Shown here one piece after another: positions 35,292 to 47,820 of a stretch of 64,000 nt of DNA; position 1 is the first letter of the stretch, and the number at the start of each line of letters is the position of its first letter. The stretch comes from Hypomyces perniciosus. Its lineage: Eukaryota; Ascomycota; Sordariomycetes; Hypocreales; Hypocreaceae. The stretch is from NCBI GenBank assembly GCA_008477525.1, contig SPDT01000003.1:3410001-3474000 (forward strand), written 5' to 3'. The notes under the pieces were generated by a model. It was given only the letters and a program-made list of their open reading frames with translations. It was not told the DNA's origin and did not search any database. The position numbers were made by a program, and so were the translations under genes.

Positions 35292-38200
35292 AGTCAAGCT
35301 TCCCTCCTACACCTATAGGTACCCCACCTTTTAGGTGCCTACTTACTAAAATTTATAACCTTTTAACTAGCTATTAAGAAAAATAAGCTTAATAATACTC
35401 CTTTACCCTTTTTAGGCATTTAGGGAAAATTAGTAAATGCTATTAAACTTTAAGTAAACTAGGGATAACTAAACCTCGCTATTGCTAGGCGGGCAGTAAT
35501 CCAGCGACTTAAGAAAAAGGGCACTCTTTTACTCTTAAAATAAAGAAAGACTACAGTCCTCCTGCTTATATTTAAAAAACACTATACTAATAATAAATAT
35601 ATTAAAACTAATATCCTTAAACTTAATTTCGGTTTTAATATAAAACCTAGCGTCTCTTTTTTCCTAAAAGGGATTTAAAAAAGCCTTTTTTCCTCCTTTT
35701 AAAGCAGGCTAATAAAAGTACCTGCCTTTAATAACAGTAAGCAGTCTACTGCAGCCTATAAAATCTTTACTTAAATTAAAGAAATTAATATAATTTAAAG
35801 AGTTAGATAGGAAGTTTTATTTTTAATAGCCTAAACTATTAATAACTGCCTAGCTAAATATTAAAGAAAATACTATCTTTTAGCTGCCCTGTAAATAAAT
35901 AAGGCGCTTATTAATACTTTTAAAGGCCTCCTTTTTTTAAAGGCCTTTATAGACCTTAAGAAGTTAAATAAAAATCCCCTTTTAGTTTAATTAATAACTA
36001 TATAGCCAGTCAGTAAAAAGACTTATTAAAATAATAAGTAATAATAAACTAAACTTTACCTTTTAATTTAAATTAACCTAGGCGCTTTACTGGCGATTAA
36101 TAGCCTAAAGCGAGTTATATAGGCTATAATTATAGTTAAGGGCGTAAATAAAAACCCTTTAATAAGAAAAGAAAGTAATTTTATTTTATAGAATAATAAA
36201 GGGCTAGCCTTTATTATAAAACTTAAAACCTAAAAATAAAAGGCAATAATTAAAAAACCTAATAATAAAATTTTTTTAAATCCTGCTAGATTATAATTAA
36301 AAAAAGATTTCTATTATTAAAGCTAGATAGGAAGTTATTAAGATTAAAAAGCTTAATAAAAAGGATATTATTTACTTTTAAGAAGTAAAATCTAGCTTTA
36401 TACTATAAGTTAGGAATAATAAAATTAAAAAAGCAATCTTTACTTTAAGCTTAACTGTAGAGGCTAGCAGCTTAAAGATTAAGGAAATATATATATAGAG
36501 GAGTTTTTTTATATAAAGTGTTCTTAAATACTATACTAATACTTTAGGCATTTTTCTTATTAATATATTAATCTTAATTAAGGCTTAAAAGAGTATTAGG
36601 TTTAAAAAACCCTTAATCTTTTACTAAAAGGCTCTTTTTAGCGAGACTATTAATACCTACTATTACTTTATCTCTTTTAAAGAGGAAGTTAAAATAGGCT
36701 TTAAACTCTTTAACTATTTAGCTTTAATAAAACTTTAGACCTAAAAGGTATAGGTAATTTAATATAATAGATGCCTTAGCTTTTATAACCTTTAAAGATA
36801 TACTAGAACTATATAATGCAAAAAGTATAATAAGCCTGCCTTTTAATATATTAATAAAGATAAAAACTGCAATAACTTTATTTAATATATTAACTGCTTT
36901 AATCTTTACTAGTTTAATGTTTTAAACTACTATATATATTTAATTATTAAAAATAATATAAAAGTATATATTATTAAAGAATAATTTAAAAGTATTAAAA
37001 AACTTAAGACTTAGGAATTTTAAAAAAAGAACCCTGCCCCCTTTACCTTTAAGCCTAGATTAAGCGCACTTAAAAGAGGAATTCCTTAGGCTGCCTTAGC
37101 TAGATCCTTTACTGCTCCTGCTCTTAAGGCCTAGATTTAAAGACCCCTCTTTTTATATAGGATAATACCTTTTATCCCTATAATAAAGCCCCTTTAAAAT
37201 AAAATTAACCTAATAAATATCCTTAATAGCTTATTAAAGGAAAGCTTACTAGCCTACTCTATAATAAAGGTTATTAATCTTAATAACTTTATAAATAATG
37301 CCTTAAAGGAATCCTTTAAAAAAAATAAACCCTATAAGTTTAATTTATAAATAATAAACCCTATTAAAACTATTAAAAAAACTTTAGCCTAAAAATCTTT
37401 TAGGCTAATATAAGAAAATAGGGATAGTATTATAATACAGCCCTTTTACTGGCCTAGGAAAATAGCTTTAATATTATATTTATTTAAAAGCTATAGACTT
37501 ACTAGGATATTATATTATTTAAGAGATAGATAAAATCTTACCCTAGCTTTTAAGCATTTAACCTATTTAATAACTAAAAGGAAACTAAACCCTTTATCTT
37601 TATCTATATTAGAAAATCATTAAATTTATTATACTAATAACTTTTACCCTTAGGACTAAAAAGTAACTGTATTTGCTAAATAGAAGTCTATAGCTATATT
37701 ATTATTAATATTTACTGCAGGGCTTCTTTTAATACTATAATAAAAACCTTTAAAAGGTAAGGTTAGCCCCTTTTAAATATAATTATTATAAGAGACTTTA
37801 ATATATTATACTAGATATAGCAATTAGGCTAAGTTTTAGATACTGTAGGCAATAGACTAGTTAAATAGGTACATAGATATAACCTAATCCCTGCCTTTAT
37901 AAATGCCCTTATAAAGGATTCTAGAAAATATATTAACTTTATTTTCATTAACTGCCTTATATTAATAACTATTATAAGAAACTTAAATATAGGCTTAAAC
38001 TACTATATAGTTATTACTTTACTTTTAAGCTTTATTAGGCTAATAGTTAATGCAGGAAAGAAATATATCCCTTTTAAAAGCTTATAGGAGTTTAGCCAGC
38101 TAATATATATATATACCTAGCTCCTCCTAAAAGTAAATACAACCAATCTAATTAAAGGAGACCTAAATATAGCTGTATAAATACTTTAAAGGCTTTTTGC

Positions 38201-41195
38201 GGACTATATATAGTTAATAGGTAAAAAAAGATACTAAAACAAATATAGCGCCCTTTAGTAAAATAAAGACTACTAGATAGCCTACTTAGCTTATATTGCA
38301 GCGCCTTTTAAGATTAATAAATAGATTAAGGCAAAGAAGATACTGTACAATACAGTTAAATATAAAAAACGCAATTACTAGAATAAGATTATAGCTAAAG
38401 CTAGCCTAGGCAGGGGCATTTAGCAGGTAGCTAAATAGCGTAAAGCTATAGACTATTTTTAACCCCCCCCTTTAATAGATAGCGATAAAAGTATCTTAAA
38501 CCTTAAAGAGTAAGTGGCCTTTTTTAAAGAATAGTTACTGCAGTAAAAAGGAGTAAAAGAAGATATTGAAAACCTATAAGAACCTTAAATATTAAAGAAC
38601 CTTTAAATACTGTAAAATAAAAAAATTATTAAAGAGGAGGTAAAGAAAGCTATAACTAAAGCAGGGAATACTGCGCCTAGCGCAGACAGTATATTAATTG
38701 CTTTTTTATACTATATATAGCCTGCTATTAAAGAGTTTATTATAAACCTTTTTAAAGGCTGCCTTAGGCTAAAATATTACCCTTTTTTTTAAGAATGTTA
38801 AAGTTACTATTATACTTAAATTTAATAAACCTAACTATATAACCTATAAAGCCTTTAAGTTTATTTTACTATTATCCTATATAGGAAAAGGCTTTAAAAA
38901 GCTATTTATTAAAAGGGTATCCCTTTTAATATTTAAATATAAAATCCTTTTAAAGCAGTACTTTAAAGCTTTCCCTAAAAGAGCAGCTATAGACTTAATT
39001 GCCTGCTTGATTTATAATATTAAAATTACTTTAAGTAAAAGGGAGGTTACAACTTTATTTACCTTTAATATCTTTAAGGCCTTTAATATTATTATAAAAA
39101 ATAAACTAATCCTATAGCTTAAATAATAAAGCTAGCCTATCTAGTTTATAAAATAAACTAAATCTTTTATAAATAATAAAACTGCTTTTATTTATAAAGG
39201 AGATAGAATTAATTTACTAGACTTTGCCTTTAAGTGCAGTACTTTATAAAGGTCTTTTATCTCCTTTATTATATTAAAACTCTACTTTAACCTAATCCTT
39301 TAACTTAAAGATTAATAATTTTATTTTAAGTATATTAATAATATCGCTATATTTATTATAAGGGGGTTTATTTAAAAAACAGCTATTTTTATATAATAAG
39401 CGCTTAATAAAATATTAAAGTAAAAAGTAAAAAATATAATATCCTTTAATTATATTAAAGCCCAACTATTATACTTTTATTATATAAAAGGCTAAATTTA
39501 TAAAAAAGGCATTATAATAAAGGGAAAACCAGTCTAGCTTAAAGAGGATATTTAATAGTTAAGGGTTTACTTTAACTTAAAGCTCTCCTTTAAGAAATAT
39601 ATAAAAATACTTATAGGTAAAGTATATAAAGTCTTTAACTTCTTTAAATCGCTTAATAAAACTTAAAAGGGTTTACCTTTTAAAGCTATAGTATAAGCTA
39701 TAAAGGCCTACATCCTCTTTATTGCCTTATATAGAATAAAAGTATAGTAGCTAAAGTATAAATAATAATTGTAAATTAACCTTATTAAATAAATAAATAT
39801 AAAAATATCTAGCCTAATAGATAAAATAAATAAAGCCTTTAAGACTATAGTAAAGGCAGTCCTTTTAGTTTAAAAAACTATAAGTATTCTTATCCTATAT
39901 AAAGAGTTAAAGGTCTTTATAGCTAGCATTGCCTTAGCTAAAGCTTAACTTAAATACACAGTAAAATTCGCGGGACTAGATTAAAACTACCTAATCAGTT
40001 AATATATTAATAAGAAACTCTCTCTTTAACTGCTATAAACTAAACTTTAGCGCACTGCTGCCTTAATTAGCAGAACTAGTAAACCTACCCTTTTCACTAA
40101 AAAGTCCCTATATATTCTCCCTAATCCCAATTTAAAAGGTATAGGTAAACTAACTGCAGTAAAAAAATACTTAGAATTAATTAACTCCCTCCCCCCCTAT
40201 TTAATTTTAGCCTACTTTAATAAGTCTTAAATTAAAGGGAATATAGGCTAGGGAGTAGTTATTTACTATAAAGTAAAAGTAACTATAAATATTAAACGCT
40301 TTATTAATATAGAGGTCTATAATATAAAAGTATAGGCTGCTTTAAAGGCTATAAAGCTAATAGCTAAATATATAAAGGAAGACTATATAATTTAAATAGC
40401 TTTCTTTTTTTTAAATAATTTATTAATTATCGATAGGCTATTTAATAAGCCCCCCCTATTTATATAAAGAGTATATATATACTTCTAGAAATTAATATAA
40501 AATATCTTACCTTATAAAACCTTTATTTTATAAGTTTTAAGATATAAGGATATTATAGGCAATAAATAGGCTAACTGTTTAGCTAAATAAGGCGCAGCTT
40601 TCCCTACTGCGCTATAGAATTAGGCTATAATTATATATATTAAAAGATAGATTAAAAAAGAAGTTATAGAAGTAAAAAAGCAGGATTGGCTTAGTAAGAC
40701 CTTAAAGGGCTATAAACAGTAAAGACTTAAGGCCCTAGCCTCCCCCCCAGAGCTTAAACTCCCTCGCCCTATCCTCTATAGGCTCTTGGCAAAGAGGTCG
40801 GGATATAGGGACTTCCAGGAGTACTATGAACGCTTCGGATATAATAGAGAGTTTATTTGCAGGTGCAGTAAACTAAAGAGGCAAGGCCATTTTATAGAAT
40901 GCAGAATAGTTAAGCCCTTCCTTTTAGATATCCCCTTAAAAGAGACCCCCCTCTTTTACCTATTTAGACCTATAGGAAATAAGGCCTTTTAGAAACTAGT
41001 AGAGGAAGCAGACCTTTATAGTCCTCCCTTAGCAGAAATAGATTAACACCACTTAGATTAACCCTCTTTCCTTTATAAATTAAAACTTAGCAAATAGTGG
41101 CGCAAGCCGCTGGCTCCTAACATCCTATTGCCTATAAGGGATTTATATAACTAGTTTACTTAATGGATATAAATAATAAAACAAACAAACAAATA
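35292..41195 (+). mobile_element. RIP-degraded Tad1-like LINE, copy 2, near full length
   Basis: A 5.9-kb plus-strand element that begins AAGCTTCCCTCCTACACCTA and ends in a (AAAC)n tail at 41178-41193. It is flanked by an 11-bp target duplication, TACTAGCAGCT. It is extremely AT-rich and nearly every frame is closed. Near the 3' end a short open piece (40786-40989) reads RSGYRDFQEYYERFGY followed by a CxC...H...C cluster, the usual C-terminal zinc-binding end of Tad1-clade ORF2 proteins. Copy 1 at 16126-19843 is an internally deleted relative on the other strand. The copy cannot make protein. Confidence 0.87.
40786..40989 (+). pseudogene. LINE ORF2 C-terminal remnant
   Basis: A 67-codon open piece within LINE copy 2. 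Tad1-type ORF2 proteins end with RxGHGDFxxYHxRF and a CxCG...HFxxC cluster; this piece has RSGYRDFQEYYERFG, then CRCSK, GHFIEC in the same order. It survives only because RIP changed it less. Upstream reverse transcriptase and endonuclease are closed by stops. Confidence 0.7.
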
Positions 41196-41206
41196 TACTA
41201 GCAGCT
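41196..41206 (+). repeat. Target-site duplication of LINE copy 2 (right)
   Basis: TACTAGCAGCT directly after the A/C-rich tail; second copy of 35281-35291. Confidence 0.8.
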
Positions 41207-41530
41207 GGTGGACGATAATTACTAGCAAGCCCTTGTCCTTGCCCTATGTTACCAGCAAAAACTGATTGGATGCTACTGGTACCTAGGCAGTACTAGTACC
41301 CATCCATACATTAACCTGCCAGGTTCCTGGTAATCTAGAGGTACTATTAACTTAAAGGCATTAAGTTATTAGAAAGAATCATGCTTTAATACTGGTATTA
41401 TTCTGCCCCCTTAGTAAGTTACTAGTAAAGTACTGTGGCCAACCCTAGGTACTAGTAACTAGTGAATATATTATAGTGTAATTATGCAAACTCTATAATC
41501 TGTTAATTATATTGCTAGTAAGTATTTACT
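41207..41530. repeat. TACYRGTA-motif block, right half
   Basis: Holds about eleven variants of TACTAGTA, TACTGGTA and TTACCAGC, including AGTACTAGTACC and TTACTAGTAAAG. Together with the left half it makes about 18 motifs in about 550 bp, in both orientations. No coding sequence. Confidence 0.5.
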
Positions 41531-42568
41531 CTATCTTTTAATGCAACCAGCTTAGTGACCTAGGCATTATAGTTATAATAATTATCAAGTTAATATCTGG
41601 TAACTGTTGTGAAGTAGGATGTACAACCAACATATTAACACAATAGACAAGCCTAATCAGGATTATCAAGTTCCCCCTTAAAAATAGCAAAAGAAAAAAA
41701 TGAGTCGGGGGTAGGGGATATAAACTCATTGGAAAAGCTGTTGCGAGAATTGGACTACACAGCACCCAACCAACACCTCATTACTACGCTGACGATTGGA
41801 AAGGATGACAATACTTCGAGCCACGAGTCAGGTCAGGGCGGCTCTCACATGCAAGGCTAAACCCCACCATAAACACGGAGTACATGACAGCAATATCATA
41901 ATTCTTGAATTAGTGTAAATCGTCCGGTCGCGGAAAGTGTTCTGAATGGCAAGGCAATCAGGGCCTCCAGCTTTTAGCTTGGACCATCACTTTTATATAC
42001 AGTGCTAATCCTCATTTCAATGCACGGCTTAGGTCCGGTACCTATAATACGCGTTGGTGTTCTCTATGCGGGCTATGGTAAGCGCTGAATGACCCGGAAT
42101 TGACTTGAGGTGGGTACTAAGATACCTAGCAGATCCCCAAAGCCGCTAGAACACAAGGCTGCGTAGGTATCTATGGATTGACAATGAAACCCGAGTCAGA
42201 CCCCGAAATTGGATTTGAACTCAACACTCCGTCCCAGTTTAAAGTACGTAGATAAGTATAACGTTGGTATGGCCCTAAGTCTCTTTTACCAGGTACTCTA
42301 CCTATTTTTACATGCATTTTATCTACAATGATGTATGTTTCTATTAACCATGTGGAGAAAATTATGTCTCTTCTTAAAGAGCCCCTCGAAGCGATCTGGA
42401 CGTGTGGCAAACCGTGGCGATTTGTCTTTATGTGTTACTTAATGGCAGTCTGGCTCAGTATAGCACTGATATACTCCCACAATGGCAAGTTATTCCGGTG
42501 ACTCCATCTATTTTAATTATTAACGTGAGCTAGAATATTATACGCATAAAGAATTTAGCGACGGCTGT
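41531..42568. other. Intergenic, no gene seen
   Basis: About 1 kb with only short unrelated open frames. The last 200 bp presumably hold the promoter of the TM2 gene; no TATA box could be assigned with confidence. Confidence 0.4.
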
Positions 42569-42793
42569 ATGGGCAAGAATAGATTAGAACACAGGTGTTA
42601 TATTCAAGAGCGCAAAGCAATCCGTCTTGCTGCATTCTTTGGCCCTTGGGGATTGGATCAATTTTACGCCCATCACTTTCTCTTGGCTATCTTTAAGATG
42701 TGTTCTTTGGGTGGATTAGGCCTTTGGGCGTTGATCGATGTTATTTTCTGGACTAAAGGGGGTATTTACGGAACCCGGGGATGTCCTCCTTAG
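42569..42793 (+). CDS. TM2-domain small membrane protein
   Basis: A 74-residue single-exon protein that is almost entirely a TM2 domain: ERKAIRLAAFFGPWGLDQFYAH, then a hydrophobic turn, then GGLGLWALIDVIFW. The two membrane helices, the FGxxGxDxFY element between the first helix and loop, and the GLGLWxLID second helix are all present. It ends with GGIYGTRGCPP, similar to other fungal members. TM2 proteins are small two-helix membrane proteins of poorly known role. A short upstream exon cannot be excluded. It sits alone between the LINE block and an ankyrin relic and shows no damage. Confidence 0.7.
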   Translation: MGKNRLEHRCYIQERKAIRLAAFFGPWGLDQFYAHHFLLAIFKMCSLGGLGLWALIDVIFWTKGGIYGTRGCPP

Positions 42794-43399
42794 TATTAAG
42801 AGGTTTTTATCCCTGAATTGAGGGATTCGGAGAGATGAAAGATGCAGAGGTGAAGGTATAGAGTAGGATCTTGCAAATAACTGGATGATCTGTAGGGCAT
42901 AAATCTACCTGCTCCATAGCGCCGATCTCGCTGCCCTGCTGGACTACACTACTTCGGTTGCCTACAAAGTTACTACATTTTCCACTAGAACTCACCAAAT
43001 TATCGTAAAAAGAGCACTATTCAATGCAACTAGAAAAGTAAATAAATAGAATGAATTCCTATAAAACATAAAATTTAAGTACTAATCTGTGTCTAATTTT
43101 GCTTTACTGTGAAGCCGCTCTAATATAGTGAGATTTTAGTTGTTTATACACCTGGTTATATAATTGCAGCAGCCCACTACAGAACAATATCCATGCCTGG
43201 AGTGGCACCAGGCGTACAGGGTTGTAATATAGTCTGGTAACCAACAGACTGCCATTCCTCGTTTGGCTTGACCTCCTATTGAAGGATACTGTATCAGATG
43301 GCAGGCGTGCCTCTTGTCGCATCATCTAAGCGCCAGCATGTAGATTGACGGGTAAATTTCCTTATAAGCGACTGTGATTTCAATATCAAGATCTCAAAT
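42794..43399. other. Intergenic, no gene seen
   Basis: About 600 bp with short open frames on the minus strand that lack similarity. No repeat found. Confidence 0.4.
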
Positions 43400-44064
43400 G
43401 CGATTTGAGCCATTGCAATTGTGTCTAGCTACTGTTGCAAATGATATTATAATAAATGAGCATGTCGATGTCAATGCTATAGGGGGATCTTACCTAACAG
43501 CACTTGATGCAGCTATCAATCACAGATCAACAGTATGAGGGCTCATTGAATGACTAGAGACAGTTGAATTCGATATTCTTGCTTATCCCAAGTTAGGTGG
43601 GAAAAGCTGCTGCTTAAATACATGATAAATTGACTATTAGCCGTTGAAGAACTAGCTATCAGCCGTTCTGGCTGAATGAAACAGAATAGGATAAATGAAA
43701 TAACCGGAATTGCTCAATTACGGATGAGATAACTTGGATAACTGGTTGTAGATCCATTATGAGTTTGACAGCAGCAATATCGCGAGGCTATCTAGAAGTG
43801 ATAGAAGTCCTCTTGGAGCCTAGTCACATGGTCAAAATCACAGACGACGTGGTCAAGGCTGCAGCAAGGAATGAGTCGAGTAAGATTATGGCTATGCTTC
43901 TCGATAAGCGCGGCAATGAAATTAAGATCATGGAAGACGTAGTGTTAGACCTAGCTGCGGGACATAATAGTCATATTTTAAAAAACACTCTGATTCAAGC
44001 TATCTGGAACAGAGGAAGGGGGTACTTTATAGAGGGGCTGGAAACGTCCTTTTTATATATGTAG
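43400..44064 (+). pseudogene. Ankyrin-repeat protein pseudogene
   Basis: The first part reads DVNAIGGSYLTALDAAINHRSTV, a typical ankyrin start, and then meets stops. From 43759 a 101-codon frame contains LTAAISRGYLEVIEVLLE and then VVKAAARNESSKIMAMLLDKRG followed by VVLDLAAG. The latter is the repeat type found in long fungal NACHT/ankyrin proteins (VVxAAAxNxxxKxxMxLLLDxRG). Frame changes and stops between the parts show decay. Related fragments lie at 33665-33777 and 58011-58122. Such proteins are fungal NLR-like allorecognition or defence candidates; this one is dead. Confidence 0.65.
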
Positions 44065-44139
44065 GGAGATGAGCTTGGATATGAGAGCTCACGTGAAATA
44101 TCAGATAACAAAGGAAAGCTGCTACGAATCTCAATAATG

Positions 44140-44460
44140 CGGCACGTGGTCGCCACTTCGCAGAATGCCAGTTGACTAGAGGGAAACTCCCGGCCACCCC
44201 AGAGGGGTATCAGTGCGCAAGATCGTATCTGCTCGGCCTAAAAGGAAGCAAAGACTTCCAACGACTTGCAGAAGAAACCGGCATCTTCAAGTCTTAAAAG
44301 TGCGAATAGCTGCAAGCTACTCCCCTAATTTTCCCTATGTAATTCCGAGGCATCTTGAATAGAGCCACTAGGCCTAGCTTAGACCGACCTTATTGCCCGA
44401 CTGGGATAATGGCTATAGATAGCTAGGGTCGTAAATACTAAATAAATAAATAAATAAGTA
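44140..44460 (+). mobile_element. Truncated LINE 3' end, not strongly RIPed
   Basis: A short frame reads GYQCARSYLLGLKGSKDF and ends FKS stop near 44296, resembling the end of LINE ORF2. A 3' untranslated-like part follows and closes with (TAAA)n at 44434-44456, a LINE tail. The preceding sequence carries no RT, so it is a 5'-truncated insertion. Its family differs in tail from the TTTG-tailed copies. Confidence 0.5.
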
Positions 44461-45194
44461 AGATAAAGGCACAAAAACACGAACAACACAGGTCGGCGAT
44501 GTACAGAGTATTAGAGAGATCGCTACTCCGTATATGAAGTAGTTATAGGGAATGACACTTGGCCTCTAAGTTCACTGGAAATTAGGACAGTCAGTCTCGT
44601 AGCAAACTTAGAGCTGCATACCAAGTACACCTGTGTTATAGTCGCTCCTTTCACAATGTCCATGGAGTGTATTAGTGTAGATTTGCGATAGCAAGTTCTT
44701 TCGTCTAAAGACCACTATATTCTCTATTCCTATCCCAGGCGAATCTCTCTAACTGACCATTTAGCCTTTTCCCAACCCGCTTCGCTAAAATTGCACATGC
44801 ATAGCCTCTCTTCGATATCTCCCTTCTACACAATCAACATGGCAGGCACCGAAAATTCTTGTCCATCAGCGTCGTTGTTTGCCATGCCATACAAATGAAC
44901 ACGTTCGTCCCACAATAGAAGAAAAAATATGGTCAGCTTTCTGTCAATTCTCATTTTGGTACCTCCATCACACTTTTTGCTTCATCTGTGCTCAAAATGT
45001 CGTGCTACTCGGTCTCACGACTCCGGCCCACCTGGGCGACGAAGAAGCGTCAGCATCCAACGGAGACTGTCACGAAGGTCGGCACCCCCTCAACGTTATA
45101 CGAAGATTTGAAGGGGAATTAGATACGTGTGCTGGTGTTAAAATCCTCAAAGGAGTCTGATCCATTAGAGTTTGAAATGCTCACATATCCCATG
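44461..45194. other. Upstream remnant of the HET pseudogene
   Basis: No intact gene. Short open frames at 44879-45160 may be the first part of the decayed HET gene that follows, but the similarity is too weak to claim. Confidence 0.35.
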
Positions 45195-46785
45195 GGTCTG
45201 GTACTAATTCATGGCGTTATCTTACGAATGGGGCGATCCAAATGATGGACGATATCTACTCCAAAGCCGGCTTTGTCCTCATGTGATGTAACAGCCATCC
45301 TTCATGATGTGTATCGACTTGGATACCATCAATATTTCTCTGACGAGGATCGGCGATACTGGCGACGAATATGGACCCTGCAAGAATAGGTTCTGGCAAT
45401 CAGGGGTGTGGTCCTTTGTGGTGAAAGGTGCATTGAAGCGGTAGGATTTTGGAGGATACTACTAGTGCTTCAATATGTTTGCGACTTTGTCGGGTCTCCA
45501 GCGGCAAACACGATTGGCAACGCTACAAACGGCTGTATGGCACTGCTCTTCAGACTTCAAAGCATTCGGGGCTCAGGCGAGTCTCATGATTCTATGCTAC
45601 AAGCAGCTGATTATTTATTTGGAAACAAAAAGCTTCAATGGTCAACGTCATCTCCAAAAACGGCCGTCTTCTCGCCTTAATCCGGTTTTCCTTCAGAATG
45701 GACGCTACAGATCCAAGAGACAAGATATTCACTCTCACGGGCTTGGTGGACCATGACGAACGCATAATTAAGCCCAACTATGAGTGGGATATCGCTGAAG
45801 TATACGCTAGGCGCTGGACAGTGATGTTAAAGAAACATGAAGGGGTTCAAATCCTCGGACTTGTCGCAGGTTCTCAAGTCAACCCGGCAATTCCTAACCT
45901 GCCAGCCTGGGTGCCCGACTTTTGAACGGCACTACAGTTTTCTATTTGAGAAAAGATAGGCCACTCCGACAACTCCCCTCCACAGAGAAACATGAGCTCA
46001 GCAGAGTCACGACACTCGAGTGTTTCGAATCTAAAATTCTCAGCGGATGGGAGAAAGGTCACGATTAAAGGCTATTTATTCGATGAGGTTAAACTCGTCC
46101 ACTATGCACCTCCGCACAAAAGTCCCTACACTCGACTTTGGGGATTTGTGAAGGCTATTCTCTCATATAGTCGGCTTGACCTTTCCGGCATGTTGCAGCC
46201 CAACTGTCCTTGGCCGGTACTTCTCTATCTCCTCTACATGGTCGGGCCGATAAATAGACGTTTGGATATGCATGAATGGATAACAATAACGGTTTTACAT
46301 GGCCTCTTCTGCAAGTTTTATGCCATTTTGGTAGCAAATGCATAGAAAATGACACGATTGTATCCCTCCTTATGCCCCCCAGAGCAGACTACTCTAGAGA
46401 TTTTCTCCGATTGTCAGAGAATGAAGATATGATCGAGAGACTTTACGAAGAGCTTTTACTTCAAACATCGAAAACAATGAATTTGAAGACGGAGACGTTC
46501 CCTCCTTTTAAATCATATGAGATGGCAATTTCATACGATGGCATTATCTACAATTTCGCCTCAAAGCGTCTACTTTTCAGTAAGAGAGGTTATATCGGGA
46601 TGACGGATGTGGACGTCAGAAAAGGGGACAAGGTTTGCTTGGTACCTCTTTGTCCGGCGCCAATAGTCCTACGCCCTAGAAAGTACAAGCGAAGGGAATA
46701 TACACTGGTAGGCCGCGCGGATTTCCCATTTATGGCCCTGGAAATTCGCAAGCCTACAGGTGCGATTGATATCTGCTTGATATGA
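45195..46785 (+). pseudogene. HET-domain protein pseudogene
   Basis: Consecutive plus-strand frames give the HET order. ALSYEWGDPNDGRYL near 45214 is the YxALSYxWGD core. DRRYWRRIWTLQE near 45348 is followed at once by a TAG, then GVVLCGERCIEA. DATDPRDKIFTLTGLVDHDE with LPAWVPDF lies at 45700-45925 and ends in a stop. The C-terminal RGYIGMTDVDVRKGDKVCL and PIVLRP / YTLVGRADF come from 46590-46760. At least three frame changes and stops separate the parts. HET proteins trigger incompatibility cell death; this copy is non-functional. Its C-terminal frame (46276-46785) is the longest open part. Confidence 0.75.
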
Positions 46786-47820
46786 GATCCACGTGTAGAC
46801 TCTAACAGGAGGATGCAATGCACTGGGTGAGTGGAATGAGAAAGGATTAGGAAGTTTTATACGGAGTGGTACATAGGCACTTTACTCGTTTTCAATTCCA
46901 AACATCTACTTTATCATCGCCTTTTTATCTACCTGTCCCTCGAGCACTAGTTTCATATCGGTCTGTGGATCAGGTTCCCACAGCGCCTCGTTACAAACGT
47001 AGAAAGAGAGTGAGAGAGAATACGGCGTCAGGCACCCCGTTCTGTGGTTGACTGATGTGGATTTAAAAAGATCCGGCGGTCAAGTCGATACCGTTAAAAA
47101 TGATATTATCATGTGACTTTACGATGGTTCAGTCGGTGCACGCGTTTAGTCTGAATCAGGCAACTGTGTTTGCCGACATGTGTTGGTTTCCGATCGCCGA
47201 TTCATTATCAAACACTCAACAAAACTAACGAGAAGCTTATGATTCGTGTGTGCAGTCAGATGAGCCAAGAGATATTAATCCCGCTGCAGATCTCCTGCCA
47301 TCTTCCTGATTAGGAAGTTGTTTGCCCTGCATTAGTCGCCATGGGTCACCATGGGTCACCAACCTCCTCGTACTATTGGACGCGCCACAAGCCACGATCA
47401 AACGTTTGGCACGTGTAAAACCCTGGGGTTGCATATGCCATTCACTCGCTTTTGAATGAGTGCTGAGCTCATGTGATCAGTGAATGCTCTCCCCTGACTC
47501 GCATCCCCATGGGGCGCCAAGATGGCTATGCCCATCTCGACAGGTGTCATCCTGCGCTCAAAGGAAGCGCCCGCGAATGATTCACGTTTGGCATGAGATT
47601 GCGACGTTACAGTGTTTGGCTAATCGGAGTTTAGTAATGATCTGCCAAAACATGGTATGCCTTAGACCTTATCACACCCTTCGGTGAGTGAATCACTGTT
47701 GGGGGCTTGGAGATTAAAGAGAAGCTCTTCCCCCACCGTGTAAGTTGTGTGTGATATCTGCTTCTCATCTCTTCTCACCATTCCTTTCATAGTCGTTGGA
47801 GTTCTTGCGATATCATCACG
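46786..47820. promoter_or_regulatory. Upstream region of the chitinase gene
   Basis: About 1 kb without a gene. A tandem 11-mer CCATGGGTCAC occurs twice at 47339-47360. The strongly pyrimidine-rich stretch TTCTCATCTCTTCTCACCATTCC at 47761-47785 lies just upstream of the start, as common at fungal transcription starts. Promoter elements are otherwise not assigned. Confidence 0.45.
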
